From: JBFWUW01 sp050247075
Lineage (GTDB): Bacteria > Planctomycetota > Planctomycetia > Pirellulales > JBFWUW01
Direction of reading: 5' to 3'
Length of the DNA stretch: 63,868 nucleotides
Assembly (NCBI GenBank): GCA_050247075.1
Contig: JBFWUW010000039.1
Span: 1 to 63,868 of the forward strand
Shown here: positions 34,701 to 43,767 of the stretch, piece by piece
How positions within the stretch are numbered: the first letter of the stretch is position 1
Layout of the letters: each line of letters starts with the position of its first letter
Program-made: the position numbers and the translations under genes
Notes under the pieces: generated by a model
Database searches by the model: none
Told to the model about the DNA's origin: nothing
What the model saw: the letters and a program-made list of their open reading frames with translations, nothing else

Positions 34701-36868
34701 GTGCCAAGATCAATTTCGTCCTCGCGGCCAATGGCGGCCACGGGCGTATCTTTCCATAGGGCCGCCGCCAGCGACGTAATCTCGCTAAGTTCTCGTACTT
34801 CCAGGCTGCGCAAGCGAATCCCGCGCGAACCTTCGCCACCCAACAAGTACAACCCCACCTGGGCAATTGGCTTGAAGCCTTCGGCGCTGGCTTCTGGATC
34901 GAAGGCGGGGCTCCAATGAACGCCATCGCCGCTGATCCAGCATTTAATGATGCCCGGCCCTTGCACCAGCCGAATCCACGGCCGCTTGCCCACAAACGGG
35001 GCGGGCAAACGGTCGGCATCGTGCGAAGAGAGAAGTTCATCGCGTTTGGGAGGCAGAAATCCGATGGAGGTCCAGCCCGACCGGTGCTCGCGAAAGAACC
35101 CCAGGCGATGGATGGGCCGGCCGCGGCTGTCGGCCAGCATCACGCCGCTGCCAGGTTGTGCGTTCTCGACCTGAAAGACCACCTCGTACAAACCGGCTTC
35201 ACTCAGTGGCAAGGCGGCGGTAGCCTGCGATTTGAGATTCTTGCCGACAAGTTCCAGGCGGCCATCGTCGAGTTTGTTTAATTCCGCACCGTCAGGCAGG
35301 CTGGTATGCCAGGCCATTCTGGCCGGATTGGACGACTTGACGACAACAGGCCCATCGACGGCTGCCTCGGGCGGCGGCGTGGTCCGCGACATGGAAAGTT
35401 GCCGCACCGCCGCATGGCCGTCGAAATAGACCTCTTCCGGAGTGCCGGCCAATGGCACCGTCATCAGCCGTACATCGCCGCGCATCATCGCCAGAAAACC
35501 ATCGTGATAATGCAGTGCGATCGTCCCCAAGCCGGTACGGCGATAGCGGTCGCTATCGGTTGCCAGCATGGCCAGCGATTTGGGACGAACGTCCTTGGGT
35601 GTGGCCCGCGTGGCGGCATAGGCCACCCAGCATGGCCGAGGATAGGCATAGTAGTACAGGCTTACTCCTCGACGTCCGTGCCACAGATGCATGCGGAACT
35701 GGTGCTGCTCGTACAGCGACAACCGCAATGCGGCATGGTTGGGCCAAGGGGACCGCAGCCGCAGAATCCCATCAATCGTGGCGGCATGGCCCGGACGTGC
35801 GCGAATCTGCTCCTGGTTCCACTCCACGGGGAGCAGCCAGCGTTTAACCTCATCAAAACCCATGCCGGGCGAATCGGCATCGTAATCGTCGAAGCAGTTC
35901 TCCGCGAAGGCGACTTCTTGTTCCAAGCCGACTGTCCAAGGCCCCTGGTCGGCCGAGGCAAACGACGTGGTAAATGCCAGTTTGTCGATATGCGGCAGCT
36001 CGCCGGCGGCTTCCATACGCATTACATGGCGGCCCGCCGCCAATTGAAACGCGCCGGCGGCACTCCAACGCTGCTCGCCCGCTTTCCAACCGCCGGTCTC
36101 CGGCCCTTCCATTTCGACTTCTCGCCCGCCAATCAAAATCTTGAACGGACGGGGTTGCTCGGCGGCGTAGCGAACCTCCAACTCGTACTCGCCTGTTGCC
36201 GGCACCTCAAACTCATGCTCGACAAACGACGGTCGAACCTGCCCGCTACGAATGACGCCGATACCGGCCCCAAACTCGTCGGCATCGACCTGGACGTTGC
36301 CGCGTTGAAAAGACTCCGCCTCGATCTCGACACGGTGCCCGGCGCGTTCGTCGCTAGGGCTGGAACCATCGGCCAGCCAGGCTGCGTCCTTGTCATCGTC
36401 ATCCGCCATATCGTCGGCCGCATCGTGGCCGCCATCGGCTGGCGGTTCGTGCGCGTCGTTGTCGCGTGCGGGCATCTCCCTGGCGGGACCGTTGCTCTCT
36501 GGCGAGGCTTCTGCCTGAGCCAGTTCCGTGCCATCGGGCGGGGCAGTCGTCTGACGCAGCCAGCGCGGCAAAATAATCGCTGCCGAAACGATAAACAGCA
36601 AGACGGCCCCAGCGCCCCAACCATACCAACCGGCCCAAGGGCGCGGCGGCCCGGCGGTGGCACCCGCGGCCGCCAGAATCTTATCGACCGATACCCGCAC
36701 ATTGCCCAGCGCGGCGCTCAGGCAATGGTCCAGCCGCATCTGTTCGGCCAAGGTGTCGCGGAGGCTGGCCGATTGCCGCATCCGCGCGCGCAGCAAGGCG
36801 ATTTCATCCGACGTCAGTTCGTCGGGCGGCTTTTGCCGCACCAACTCGATCAGTTCTTGATCAGTCAT
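31763..36868 (-). CDS. Giant membrane-anchored effector/anti-sigma-like protein with PQQ propeller
   Basis: A 1701-residue protein. The N-terminal 70 residues are cytoplasmic and helical, resembling planctomycete anti-sigma regions (TDQELIELV, DEIALLRARMRQSASLRDTL). One membrane helix lies at about 83-103, then an acidic linker (to 175) and a carbohydrate-binding-like beta module (VEIEAESFQRGNVQV, about 180-290). A second jelly-roll-like region follows, then helical repeats and a C-terminal PQQ/BamB-like propeller (about 1180-1560, LLVSNRWQVASYNLSSGQKS). A final beta sandwich includes WREFEVDLSSLAGSGAWI. ATG 36868 overlaps the sigma factor stop by 8 bases (coupling). Likely it senses an external ligand and controls the sigma factor. 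Confidence 0.8.
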   Translation of the reverse strand: MTDQELIELVRQKPPDELTSDEIALLRARMRQSASLRDTLAEQMRLDHCLSAALGNVRVSVDKILAAAGATAGPPRPWAGWYGWGAGAVLLFIVSAAIILPRWLRQTTAPPDGTELAQAEASPESNGPAREMPARDNDAHEPPADGGHDAADDMADDDDKDAAWLADGSSPSDERAGHRVEIEAESFQRGNVQVDADEFGAGIGVIRSGQVRPSFVEHEFEVPATGEYELEVRYAAEQPRPFKILIGGREVEMEGPETGGWKAGEQRWSAAGAFQLAAGRHVMRMEAAGELPHIDKLAFTTSFASADQGPWTVGLEQEVAFAENCFDDYDADSPGMGFDEVKRWLLPVEWNQEQIRARPGHAATIDGILRLRSPWPNHAALRLSLYEQHQFRMHLWHGRRGVSLYYYAYPRPCWVAYAATRATPKDVRPKSLAMLATDSDRYRRTGLGTIALHYHDGFLAMMRGDVRLMTVPLAGTPEEVYFDGHAAVRQLSMSRTTPPPEAAVDGPVVVKSSNPARMAWHTSLPDGAELNKLDDGRLELVGKNLKSQATAALPLSEAGLYEVVFQVENAQPGSGVMLADSRGRPIHRLGFFREHRSGWTSIGFLPPKRDELLSSHDADRLPAPFVGKRPWIRLVQGPGIIKCWISGDGVHWSPAFDPEASAEGFKPIAQVGLYLLGGEGSRGIRLRSLEVRELSEITSLAAALWKDTPVAAIGREDEIDLGTWLQIVLESQPAQADPGEWRRTCAVRTLQAGTPRNLGNDLLLCLLRDALSADLPPARRLRLLDEAALLADTWQADIARKLAQELVDQYAVLGHRLADSGEARPFCRVCLAAYESPLWTDADLEMLPDGLIRRELLDAVHKEQWSAAAELSRRVEFWTRTCDPHRPGSPRHEALLRLAAWAGAASRRQLDGFAASVVTASAAGHHPLVEELGKEAFNILGEFNAALAGNSYDEACRILSSARTERALGLLPDANDGQLLVSLSEAVQSAFRRHPGLLRTMQQKFAPAGKVRVRQAAEAGDTAMIEAATVQYSGTDAAAEAFQWLGDRALAAGDFASAARQYRQAVNVKAWSGRAGGLARLRLAAAMLGKVEGQPATVPVDFGGSRLSPSQFESLVDDMLRRRPDRGPIGEDLLAAAGDDVPPPSAFVSAAWATFDGLGAAAASSGAAMVPGRDAASREIATAMTADALLVSNRWQVASYNLSSGQKSWTATAATAPGEAHTWLRCPMTPVVAGSRVFVRMMAEDGPKVCCLSSNDGSLVWTSRAGLVAVSDPLLVQDQLLCVTSDVEYDRSLRLSLTSLDPQTGDVTSQRTLTRVRDVWDRQLTCRLTAARNQLLATFGGCVMCCDSLGSPRWLRRQTFVPPAEDAHFAEQDHDPPVLATQMMFVSQPGMRAVECLDMATGRLQWRASLPRLQRVLGLADSTIVVRTAAGLQGINSKDGSTAWRMNAADLLEASLAAGGRVLLARGESLTGGKLRPRLVWLDAATGLEVGSTPLDDLVDEAPALGPLVQQGKRTWAFFGRGASPATRELIELTPQGNASPAAPTAVELAGWTAMRDIRWQNAVNHVLPGWTLLASETDERTGACLEHLGQRDVLATQSPGGYPARLARWVTVPTGEKALLRIQVGHDTQHPWRLEIRAGGRTLLAEVVSPQTAAAGWREFEVDLSSLAGSGAWITVSQQPEGDMLAPAYWKRLELASTGP

Positions 36869-37472
36869 CGGCGGCCACCCGTGGTTTATGGTCAAGGCAA
36901 TACTTCAATGCTTGTCGCGCGCGATACATCAGCAGCTTGATGGCTCCTTGGCTGCGGCAAAGTTTTTGTCCCACTTCGCTCAAGCGAAGTTTCCCTCCGT
37001 AATGCAAGTCGATCGCCTGCCGGGCGCTAGGGCCGAGCCCATCCAGGCATTTGGGCAGCCGGGTTAAGATGTCGTCGTGGACTTCATCGGCAAAGTCGAC
37101 CATTTCCTCCAGTTCCAGGCAGAGTTCCGTCCAGGCCACTTCCTTGCGGCGGCGGACGCGGCGGACGTGTTCGCGCAGCAGATTACGGGCAATGCCGATC
37201 AACCAGGGGCGGACCAAGGCCGTACTGTCGAAACGGGCACGGGCTTCGTAGCACCGCAGAAAGGTCTCTTGGGTCAAGTCCTCGGCGTCGTTAGGCTGTA
37301 GCAGCCGCGCGCGCAGATACCCGTAAATGGCGGACTGATGCCGAAGCACGACCTCTTCAAAGGCCGCTCGGTCGCCGCGCTGGGCTCGTTGGATGAGGAC
37401 TCCGTCTTCCACCGACAGACCCCAATTGGACAAAATGGCTTCGGTGTTCGCTGCTTGAGAAAAGCCAGGCAT
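36861..37472 (-). CDS. ECF RNA polymerase sigma factor
   Basis: A 203-residue sigma-70 family protein of the extracytoplasmic function type, of the kind common in Rhodopirellula and Verrucomicrobia. Region 2: FEEVVLRHQSAIYGYLRARL, DAEDLTQETFLRCYEARARF, RPWLIGIARNLLREHVRRVR. Region 4: LGPSARQAIDLHYGGKLRLS, EVGQKLCRSQGAIKLLMYRARQAL. The linker between is enriched in acidic residues. It overlaps the giant effector gene by 8 bases, and that protein probably is its membrane-bound regulator. Target promoters are unknown; the operon itself is the natural candidate. Confidence 0.93.
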   Translation of the reverse strand: MPGFSQAANTEAILSNWGLSVEDGVLIQRAQRGDRAAFEEVVLRHQSAIYGYLRARLLQPNDAEDLTQETFLRCYEARARFDSTALVRPWLIGIARNLLREHVRRVRRRKEVAWTELCLELEEMVDFADEVHDDILTRLPKCLDGLGPSARQAIDLHYGGKLRLSEVGQKLCRSQGAIKLLMYRARQALKYCLDHKPRVAADD

Positions 37473-37642
37473 GTGGCGCAGTAAGAAATCCCCTGGGTGG
37501 AACTCCTTGGATCCGCGCGATTACCTATCATAGCGGGTAAGGCTCACCGTTGGCAAATATTCTTACTCGTTTATGCGAAGAACAGATTGGCGAACCAAGG
37601 TCGCGGCATGGAATCGTCCGAACCCTGCCAGCGGATGGTGCG

Positions 37643-37648
37643 TATAAT
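37643..37648 (+). promoter_or_regulatory. Possible -10 box (TATAAT) of the EcsC gene
   Basis: A perfect TATAAT lies 33 bases upstream of the ATG at 37682. No good -35 box was seen at the right distance, so this is only a candidate. Confidence 0.35.
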
Positions 37649-37681
37649 GCAGTGAGTATCGGAACACCGGAGAATAGCCGC

Positions 37682-38578
37682 ATGTCGCTTACAGTAGCCC
37701 CCGTGGAAATGACTGCCGCCGAGACCCAATTCATTCAATCGGCCGCGGCCTACTTGGAACAGCCCAGTTTTTTGCTGCGCGTGGCCAATCTGGTGGGAAA
37801 ACCGATTGAGTCGTTGGGCGGCTTTTTGCCCGCTCCGGTGCGGCGCACCGCGTCTGGCATTGTCGATGGTGCCTTGCAGCGCGCGGCGGGCATTGCGTTT
37901 CGAACGCTGCCTAAACCCGCCAAGGACGCCCGAGTGCCTGACTTTGCCAATCTCCCTGCAAGCCGTTGGCGCGGCAACTTAGGCCCGGCAATCACGGGAG
38001 CAATGTCGGGGTTTTTTGGGTTGCCCGCGCTTGCCGTGGAACTGCCGCTGACAACCACGCTAATGTTGCGCGGCATTGCCGCCGAAGCTGCCCGCATGGG
38101 CGAAGACCTTTCCGCCCCGGACATGCGCTGGCAATGCTTGAGCGTGTTTCATCTGGCGGGGGCCGGCAGCAAGGCCGATGCCGAACTGTCCGCGATGGAG
38201 TCAAGCTATTACGCGGCACGAGTCTCACTGGCCGGTATGACCCGCGAAGCTGTCCGCTACGCGGCGGCCATCACGGCCGAGCAATTGGCGCAAGACCTGG
38301 CCACGGGTGCCAGCCCCGTGTTAGTGCGGCTGTTATCGACGGTAGCCTCGCGATTTCAGGTGGTGGTCAGCCAAAAGCTGTTGCTGCAAGCCGCGCCGGC
38401 GGTGGGGGCGGTGGGCGGTGCGCTGGTCAATTCGGCCTTTAGCGACCACTTTCAGCGTGTGGCCCAATTTCACTTTGGCCTGCGCGCGCTGGAACGACTC
38501 CACGGACGCCAGGCGGTGCAAGACGCCTATCAAGCCGCTCTGGCCCATCAAAAGCCCGACGAACCGCCAGGCTCCTAG
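37682..38578 (+). CDS. EcsC family protein
   Basis: A 298-residue protein. The family match is the hydrophobic, Gly/Ala-rich middle: GNLGPAITGAMSGFFGLPAL, LPLTTTLMLRGIAAEAARMG, then VVSQKLLLQAAPAVGAVGGA and NSAFSDHFQRVAQFHFGLRA. EcsC proteins are small membrane-associated proteins with no established biochemical role (the name comes from the Bacillus ecs transporter operon). The ATG 37682 is used; the upstream in-frame stretch lacks coding character. Next gene is 142 bases downstream. Confidence 0.85.
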   Translation: MSLTVAPVEMTAAETQFIQSAAAYLEQPSFLLRVANLVGKPIESLGGFLPAPVRRTASGIVDGALQRAAGIAFRTLPKPAKDARVPDFANLPASRWRGNLGPAITGAMSGFFGLPALAVELPLTTTLMLRGIAAEAARMGEDLSAPDMRWQCLSVFHLAGAGSKADAELSAMESSYYAARVSLAGMTREAVRYAAAITAEQLAQDLATGASPVLVRLLSTVASRFQVVVSQKLLLQAAPAVGAVGGALVNSAFSDHFQRVAQFHFGLRALERLHGRQAVQDAYQAALAHQKPDEPPGS

Positions 38579-38719
38579 CGGGCGGACGCCTCCCCCTGCC
38601 ACCGGATGTCAGGTATAGTCGCGGAAGTTGCGCGGCGGTCGATTCGGTGCCTGCCTCCGGTCCATGCCAATCGCGCATGTCCCTGTTTGCCACTTGCTGG
38701 CTTTCGCGGCCTGCCTGCC

Positions 38720-40468
38720 ATGCTCTTAATTCACGTCCGCAACCAGCACCAGGACGAACGGTTCGAACATTCGTCTGGCCCGTTTGAAGTCGGACGAGGA
38801 CCGCGCCGGGAACTGCCCCGCTATTGCGTGGACGATCTGACGGTCTCCAAGGACCAGTTGCGCATCGAAGTGCTCGACAACGGCACGCTGAAGATAGAAA
38901 ACCTCAGCAAGAAAAACCATGTCTTGGTGGGAGGACGGACGACCATTCCGCCCGATGGCACGGCCACGTCACCGTTGCCGGCGCGAATGCGCGTGGGCAA
39001 CTCGCAGGTGATTATCGAGGAAGAGGAGACCCGCGACCCCGCATGGGATGCGTTGCAGACCATCGAAAGGCCGCAAGGGACGCGCGGTTCGGTGCCGATC
39101 AAGTCGCTGAAAACCCTGGGGGATTCTCCGCGGCCAGAGACGCTGGTCCGCTGGTTCGAGACGGTCGTCTCCGTGCAGCGTTCGGCCGCCTCCAACGAGG
39201 AATTTTACGAGGCCACCGCGCGGGCCGTAGTGGAACTGGTGGGCCTCGACAGCGGCCTGGTGTTGTTGCGGAATGAGAACGATTGGGAGATCGTGGCCCG
39301 TTGGCCAACCCCCTTGGGCAAACCGGGGCAAGGCTCGACGCAGGCCAACATGCCCGCGGCCGGCTCGGGCTCGTCGCTGGAACCCGGCACTTGGGCCCGC
39401 CGGGCGCAACGCGAGTACAGCGAGACCATTCTCGACCGGGTGGTGTTGGAAGGGCGGACTTTTTTCGACGCGCTGCTCAACGTGCCACTGACAGCCAGCC
39501 TGTCGCACGTCGAGGCGGTGGTAGCCTCGCCGTTAGTCGATCGGGCGGGCGAGGTCGTGGGGGCGATTTACGGTTCGCGCTTTCGCGGCACCGGCGCGTT
39601 GGCCGCCATCAAGCCGTTGGAGGCCGAAGTCGTGCAGGTTTTGGCAGCCGCCGTCGCCGCCGGGCAGGCGCGGCTGGAAAGCGAGCAAGAGGCGCTTCAA
39701 AAGCAGGTTGAACTGGAGAAAATGCAGCTCAATCTGGAAGTCGTCCGTGAGATTCAGGCCGGCTTTTTTCCGCGCACCATGCCGGAAGTGCCCGGTTATG
39801 AGTTCTGCGGCCACACGCAATCGGCCGATGCAGCCGGCGGCGACTATTACGATGTCATTCCGTTGCGCGACGGCCGCGTGGGGCTGGTGATTGCCGATGT
39901 CAGCGGCCACGGCATTGGTGAAAGCCTGCTGATGGCCTCCATGCGCGCGGGGCTCCGCGGGCTGATTCAGCACGACCCCGAACCGGCCCGGCTGATTGCC
40001 GACCTCAACGCGGCCATGTTCGAGGATCTGCGGGCGCAAGAAATCCGCTTCATTACCATGCTGTTTGGATTGCTCGATCCCTCGCGGCAAGAACTCTGTT
40101 ACGCCAATGCCGCCCACGGCCCCTTGGTACTGCATCTGCCGGCCGACAGCGGCAAATTCAATTCCTTGCCCGCCAGCAACGATCTGCGCGGACTGCCACT
40201 GGGAGTGCTGCAAGAGCCCTACCCCACTTGCCCGCCCCTGCCGCTTAAGCCGGGAGATCTGATCGTATTGGGCAGCGACGGCGTGGTGGAAACTCGCCGC
40301 GACCGCGAGACGTTTGGATTGGAGCGGGTGGAACGGATTCTGCTGGAGCATCGCGCAGCACCGCTGGCCGAAATTCGCGACGCCATACTGGCCGCCGCCA
40401 ACGAGTTTCGCGGCTGTCCCGAGTCCGAAGACGACTTGACACTGCTGTTGGCTCGGCGAATTAAATAG
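38720..40468 (+). CDS. FHA-GAF-PP2C (SpoIIE-type) serine/threonine phosphatase
   Basis: A 582-residue signalling protein. The FHA domain is about 1-115 (FEVGRGPRRELP, DDLTVSKDQLRIEVLDNGTL); a GAF-like domain follows at about 140-330 (VELVGLDSGLVLLRNENDW). A coiled-coil (EQEALQKQVELEKMQLNLEV) leads to the PP2C/SpoIIE phosphatase domain (350-582) with metal-binding motifs AGGDYYDVIPLRDGRVGLVI, ADVSGHGIGESLLMASM and GSDGVVETRRDRETFG. It probably dephosphorylates an anti-sigma antagonist or another phosphoprotein in response to FHA/GAF inputs. No RsbT/RsbV partner is adjacent. ATG 38720 is chosen because it starts the FHA domain. Confidence 0.9.
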   Translation: MLLIHVRNQHQDERFEHSSGPFEVGRGPRRELPRYCVDDLTVSKDQLRIEVLDNGTLKIENLSKKNHVLVGGRTTIPPDGTATSPLPARMRVGNSQVIIEEEETRDPAWDALQTIERPQGTRGSVPIKSLKTLGDSPRPETLVRWFETVVSVQRSAASNEEFYEATARAVVELVGLDSGLVLLRNENDWEIVARWPTPLGKPGQGSTQANMPAAGSGSSLEPGTWARRAQREYSETILDRVVLEGRTFFDALLNVPLTASLSHVEAVVASPLVDRAGEVVGAIYGSRFRGTGALAAIKPLEAEVVQVLAAAVAAGQARLESEQEALQKQVELEKMQLNLEVVREIQAGFFPRTMPEVPGYEFCGHTQSADAAGGDYYDVIPLRDGRVGLVIADVSGHGIGESLLMASMRAGLRGLIQHDPEPARLIADLNAAMFEDLRAQEIRFITMLFGLLDPSRQELCYANAAHGPLVLHLPADSGKFNSLPASNDLRGLPLGVLQEPYPTCPPLPLKPGDLIVLGSDGVVETRRDRETFGLERVERILLEHRAAPLAEIRDAILAAANEFRGCPESEDDLTLLLARRIK

Positions 40469-40557
40469 CGCCAGGCGGATTTGGCAGGGTAAACTATCTA
40501 CCGTGGCGGCAGGCGACCGCCAGGAAGGTTTTCGACATCTTATTGAGGTCCGGCCCC

Positions 40558-43500
40558 ATGCTGGTAATGCTGCGCAGCGGATTGTTTCTGGCGATCGTGG
40601 CAGTTGTGGGTTTGTTGACTCACGGCGATGCCGCCCATGCCGGCGACGAACCACTGCCCGAACGAATAGAGTTCAATCGTGATATTCGGCCGATTTTCTC
40701 GGACGTCTGTTTTGCTTGCCACGGTCCCGACGAACAGCAGCGCAAGGGTGAGTTGCGGCTCGACAAGGAACTGACCGATAGCGCCGAGGGCAATGCCACC
40801 GGGGGTGGCAAGCGCCACTCCATTTTGTCACCCGGCGATCCGGACCATAGCGAGCTGTTCCGTCGTGTTTCGTCGGTTGATCCTGAAATGCGAATGCCGC
40901 CCGTCGAGCACACGCGGCAGCTCTCACCGCGGCAAGTGGCGCTGATCCGACGTTGGATCGAACAAGGCGCGACCTGGCAGGCGCATTGGTCGCTGTTGGC
41001 TCCCGTGCGCCCCGATGTCCCAACGTTCGCGGCCGGCTCAGCGCAGGCCGCTTGGGTACATAACCCTATTGATGCGTTTGTGCTGCAAAAGCTGGAACGC
41101 GAGGGCGTGCAGCCATCGCCAGATGCCGACCGGCCGACGTTGATTCGCCGGGCATCGCTCGACTTGACGGGCTTGCCCCCCACGCCGGGCGAGATAGATG
41201 CTTTTCTGGAAGACACTTCACCGCGGGCTTGGGAGAATGTCGTCGATCGGCTGCTGGCGTCGCCCCGTTACGGCGAGCGGATGGCCACGCGCTGGTTGGA
41301 TGCCGCCCGCTACGCCGATACCAGCGGCTACCAGAGTGACGGCGAGCGTTATATGTGGCGGTGGCGCGACTGGGTCATCGACGCCTACAACCGCAACATG
41401 CCGTTTGACCAGTTCACGGTTGAACAATTGGCGGGCGACATGTTGGCGCATCCCACTTTGGAACAGCGCATCGCCACCGGGTTCAACCGCAATTTGCGGG
41501 GAAATGCCGAAGGGGGCATCGTGCCCGAGGAGTATTTGGTGGAGTACACGGTCGACCGGGTGGAGACGACTTCCACCGTCTGGCTGGGGCTGACACTAGG
41601 CTGCACGCGCTGCCACGACCACAAGTACGACCCCTTTACGCAGCGCGAGTTTTACCAGTTGTTCGCCTACTTCAACAACGTGCCGGAACGCGGGCGGGCC
41701 AGCAAGTACGGTAATTCTCCCCCGTACATTGCCGCACCCACGGCGGACCAACAGCAGCAGCTTGAGCAACTCGACGCACAACTCCACGATGCCGAACAGG
41801 CATTTGCCGGCCTACAGCCAAAAATCGCCGCGGCCCAAGCCTCCTGGGAACAATCACCTAACAAAACAATCGACAACGGCTGGTCGATCACCCGACAGCA
41901 AGTAGCCCACTTCCCTTTGGACGCCAACACGGACAACACCGCCGCCCCCGATCAATCCCAAATCGAAAATCAAGAATCAAAAATCACCTCCGTCGCTGGC
42001 CGCATCAATCAGGCCGCCACCTTCAACGGTTCTGATTTCATCGACGCGGGCGACGTGGCCAACTTCGGCTGGCTCGACCGGTTTACCTGCTCGGCCTGGA
42101 TCCGTCCCGACGAAGACGCGGGAGGCACGATCTTGTCGCGCATGACCGACGCTGAACAAGGGGACGGTTGGTACCTCATGCTGGTCAACGGCCGGGTGCA
42201 AGTTCACATGGCCAAACGGTATTTGGATGACGCTTTGCGCGTGGAGACCGCCGCCCCCCTGCCGGACGGCCGTTGGATCCACCTGGCCGTGGCTTACGAT
42301 GGTTCGCGGGCTGCCGCTGGCGTGCGCATCTTTCTCGATGGCCAGCCAGTCGCCACGACAACTTTGCTGGATGAATTGAATCAGACGTTTGCTTCCAAGG
42401 AACCGCTACGGATTGGCGGCGGTTTTGGCCCCGGGGGCCGCTTTCATGGCGCGATTGACGACGTGCGGATCCATGCCGACTTGCTCACCGACAAAGAAAT
42501 AGCCGTATTGGCCGTACCAGAAACCATTGGCGAACTGCTGGCGGTGGAAGCCGGGCAACGGACGCCCGCCCAATCGCAAAAACTGGCGGCGTACTATCTG
42601 GCGGAAGAGGCTACAGCGAACCACAAGCAAGCCTGGCAGCGCGTGCTACAACTGCGGCGTGAGCGCGATGATTTTATCGAACAGTTGCCGACAACGATGG
42701 TCATGGAGGAAATGTCGCCGCCTCGTGAAACTTATGTTCTGCTTCGCGGCGAATACGACAAGCATGGCGAACCCGTCACCGGTGGCACGCCCGCCGCGCT
42801 GCCGCCGCTGGCCGACGGACTGCCGAACAACCGCCTCGGTTTTGCCCGTTGGCTTGTCGAACCGGCCCACCCGCTGACGGCGCGGGTGGCGGTGAACCGC
42901 TATTGGCAGATGTACTTTGGCACCGGGCTGGTCAAGACGGTGGACGATTTCGGCTCGCAAGGCGAATGGCCCACGCACCCGGAAATGCTCGATTGGCTGG
43001 CAACGGAATTCATGCAAAGTGGCTGGGATGTCAAGGCGATGCAGAAGCAGATCGTCATGAGCCACACTTACCAGCAATCGTCCAAGGTCACACCTGATCT
43101 GCTTCAACTTGACCCGGACAATCGCCTGTTAGCCCGAGGGCCGCGGCAAAGGCTGGCCGCCGAAATGGTCCGCGACCAGGCCTTGGCCGTCAGCGGGCTG
43201 CTGGTTGAGAAGTTGGGGGGGCCATCGGTCAAGCCGTATCAGCCGGCGGGCTTGTGGAAGGAACTGACCGGCGCGGAGGACTACGTCGCCGACACCGGCG
43301 AGAGCCTCTATCGCCGCAGCCTGTACACCTTTTGGAAGCGAACGGTCGCGCCTCCCACGATGCTCACGTTTGATGCCTCCGGCCGCGAAGCCTGTTCCGT
43401 GCGCGAGACCCGCACCAATACGCCCCTGCAGGCGCTTACATTGCTGAACGAAACGACCTTTGTGGAAGCCGCCCGACTGTTGGCCCAGCGGGTGATGTTG

Positions 43501-43767
43501 CCCGCCGGCACGACTCCGGCCGATCAACTGGCGTTGGCCTTCCGCCTGGCCACCTCGCGACAGCCTACGACGGCGGAATTGCGAATTCTGACCGACGGTT
43601 ACGAGCAGCACCTGGCCCGCTACCGGCAATCCCCCGATGCGGCGGTCCAACTGCTGGCCATTGGAGAATCACCACGCGACCCGTCACTTGATCCCAACGA
43701 ACTGGCGGCCTGCACGGCGGTATGCAGTTTGATCTTGAATCTGGATGAAGTGATTACAAAGCAGTGA
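40558..43767 (+). CDS. DUF1549/DUF1553 planctomycete cytochrome C protein with LamG insert
   Basis: A 1069-residue secreted protein. Signal peptide (LFLAIVAVVGLLTHGDAAHA); PSCyt1-like head with haem motif CFACH (C51, C54, H55) in IRPIFSDVCFACHGPDE; then DUF1549 (DAFVLQKLEREGVQPSPDAD, DLTGLPPTPGEIDAFLED) and DUF1553 (HPLTARVAVNRYWQMYFGTG, QPAGLWKELTGAEDY). A LamG-like concanavalin fold (AATFNGSDFIDAGDVANFG, about 480-640) separates the two DUF blocks. A heptamer microsatellite (41960-41987) encodes residues just before LamG. Usually paired with DUF1501; here the DUF1501 partner is missing and the OB-like pair follows. Confidence 0.88.
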   Translation: MLVMLRSGLFLAIVAVVGLLTHGDAAHAGDEPLPERIEFNRDIRPIFSDVCFACHGPDEQQRKGELRLDKELTDSAEGNATGGGKRHSILSPGDPDHSELFRRVSSVDPEMRMPPVEHTRQLSPRQVALIRRWIEQGATWQAHWSLLAPVRPDVPTFAAGSAQAAWVHNPIDAFVLQKLEREGVQPSPDADRPTLIRRASLDLTGLPPTPGEIDAFLEDTSPRAWENVVDRLLASPRYGERMATRWLDAARYADTSGYQSDGERYMWRWRDWVIDAYNRNMPFDQFTVEQLAGDMLAHPTLEQRIATGFNRNLRGNAEGGIVPEEYLVEYTVDRVETTSTVWLGLTLGCTRCHDHKYDPFTQREFYQLFAYFNNVPERGRASKYGNSPPYIAAPTADQQQQLEQLDAQLHDAEQAFAGLQPKIAAAQASWEQSPNKTIDNGWSITRQQVAHFPLDANTDNTAAPDQSQIENQESKITSVAGRINQAATFNGSDFIDAGDVANFGWLDRFTCSAWIRPDEDAGGTILSRMTDAEQGDGWYLMLVNGRVQVHMAKRYLDDALRVETAAPLPDGRWIHLAVAYDGSRAAAGVRIFLDGQPVATTTLLDELNQTFASKEPLRIGGGFGPGGRFHGAIDDVRIHADLLTDKEIAVLAVPETIGELLAVEAGQRTPAQSQKLAAYYLAEEATANHKQAWQRVLQLRRERDDFIEQLPTTMVMEEMSPPRETYVLLRGEYDKHGEPVTGGTPAALPPLADGLPNNRLGFARWLVEPAHPLTARVAVNRYWQMYFGTGLVKTVDDFGSQGEWPTHPEMLDWLATEFMQSGWDVKAMQKQIVMSHTYQQSSKVTPDLLQLDPDNRLLARGPRQRLAAEMVRDQALAVSGLLVEKLGGPSVKPYQPAGLWKELTGAEDYVADTGESLYRRSLYTFWKRTVAPPTMLTFDASGREACSVRETRTNTPLQALTLLNETTFVEAARLLAQRVMLPAGTTPADQLALAFRLATSRQPTTAELRILTDGYEQHLARYRQSPDAAVQLLAIGESPRDPSLDPNELAACTAVCSLILNLDEVITKQ
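41960..41987. repeat. Heptamer microsatellite inside the DUF1553 gene
   Basis: Four tandem 7-mers AAATCGA, AAATCAA, GAATCAA, AAATCAC, locally AT-rich inside a GC-rich gene and translated as part of QIENQESKIT. Total length 28 bases, not a multiple of three, yet the frame is intact. Confidence 0.75.
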
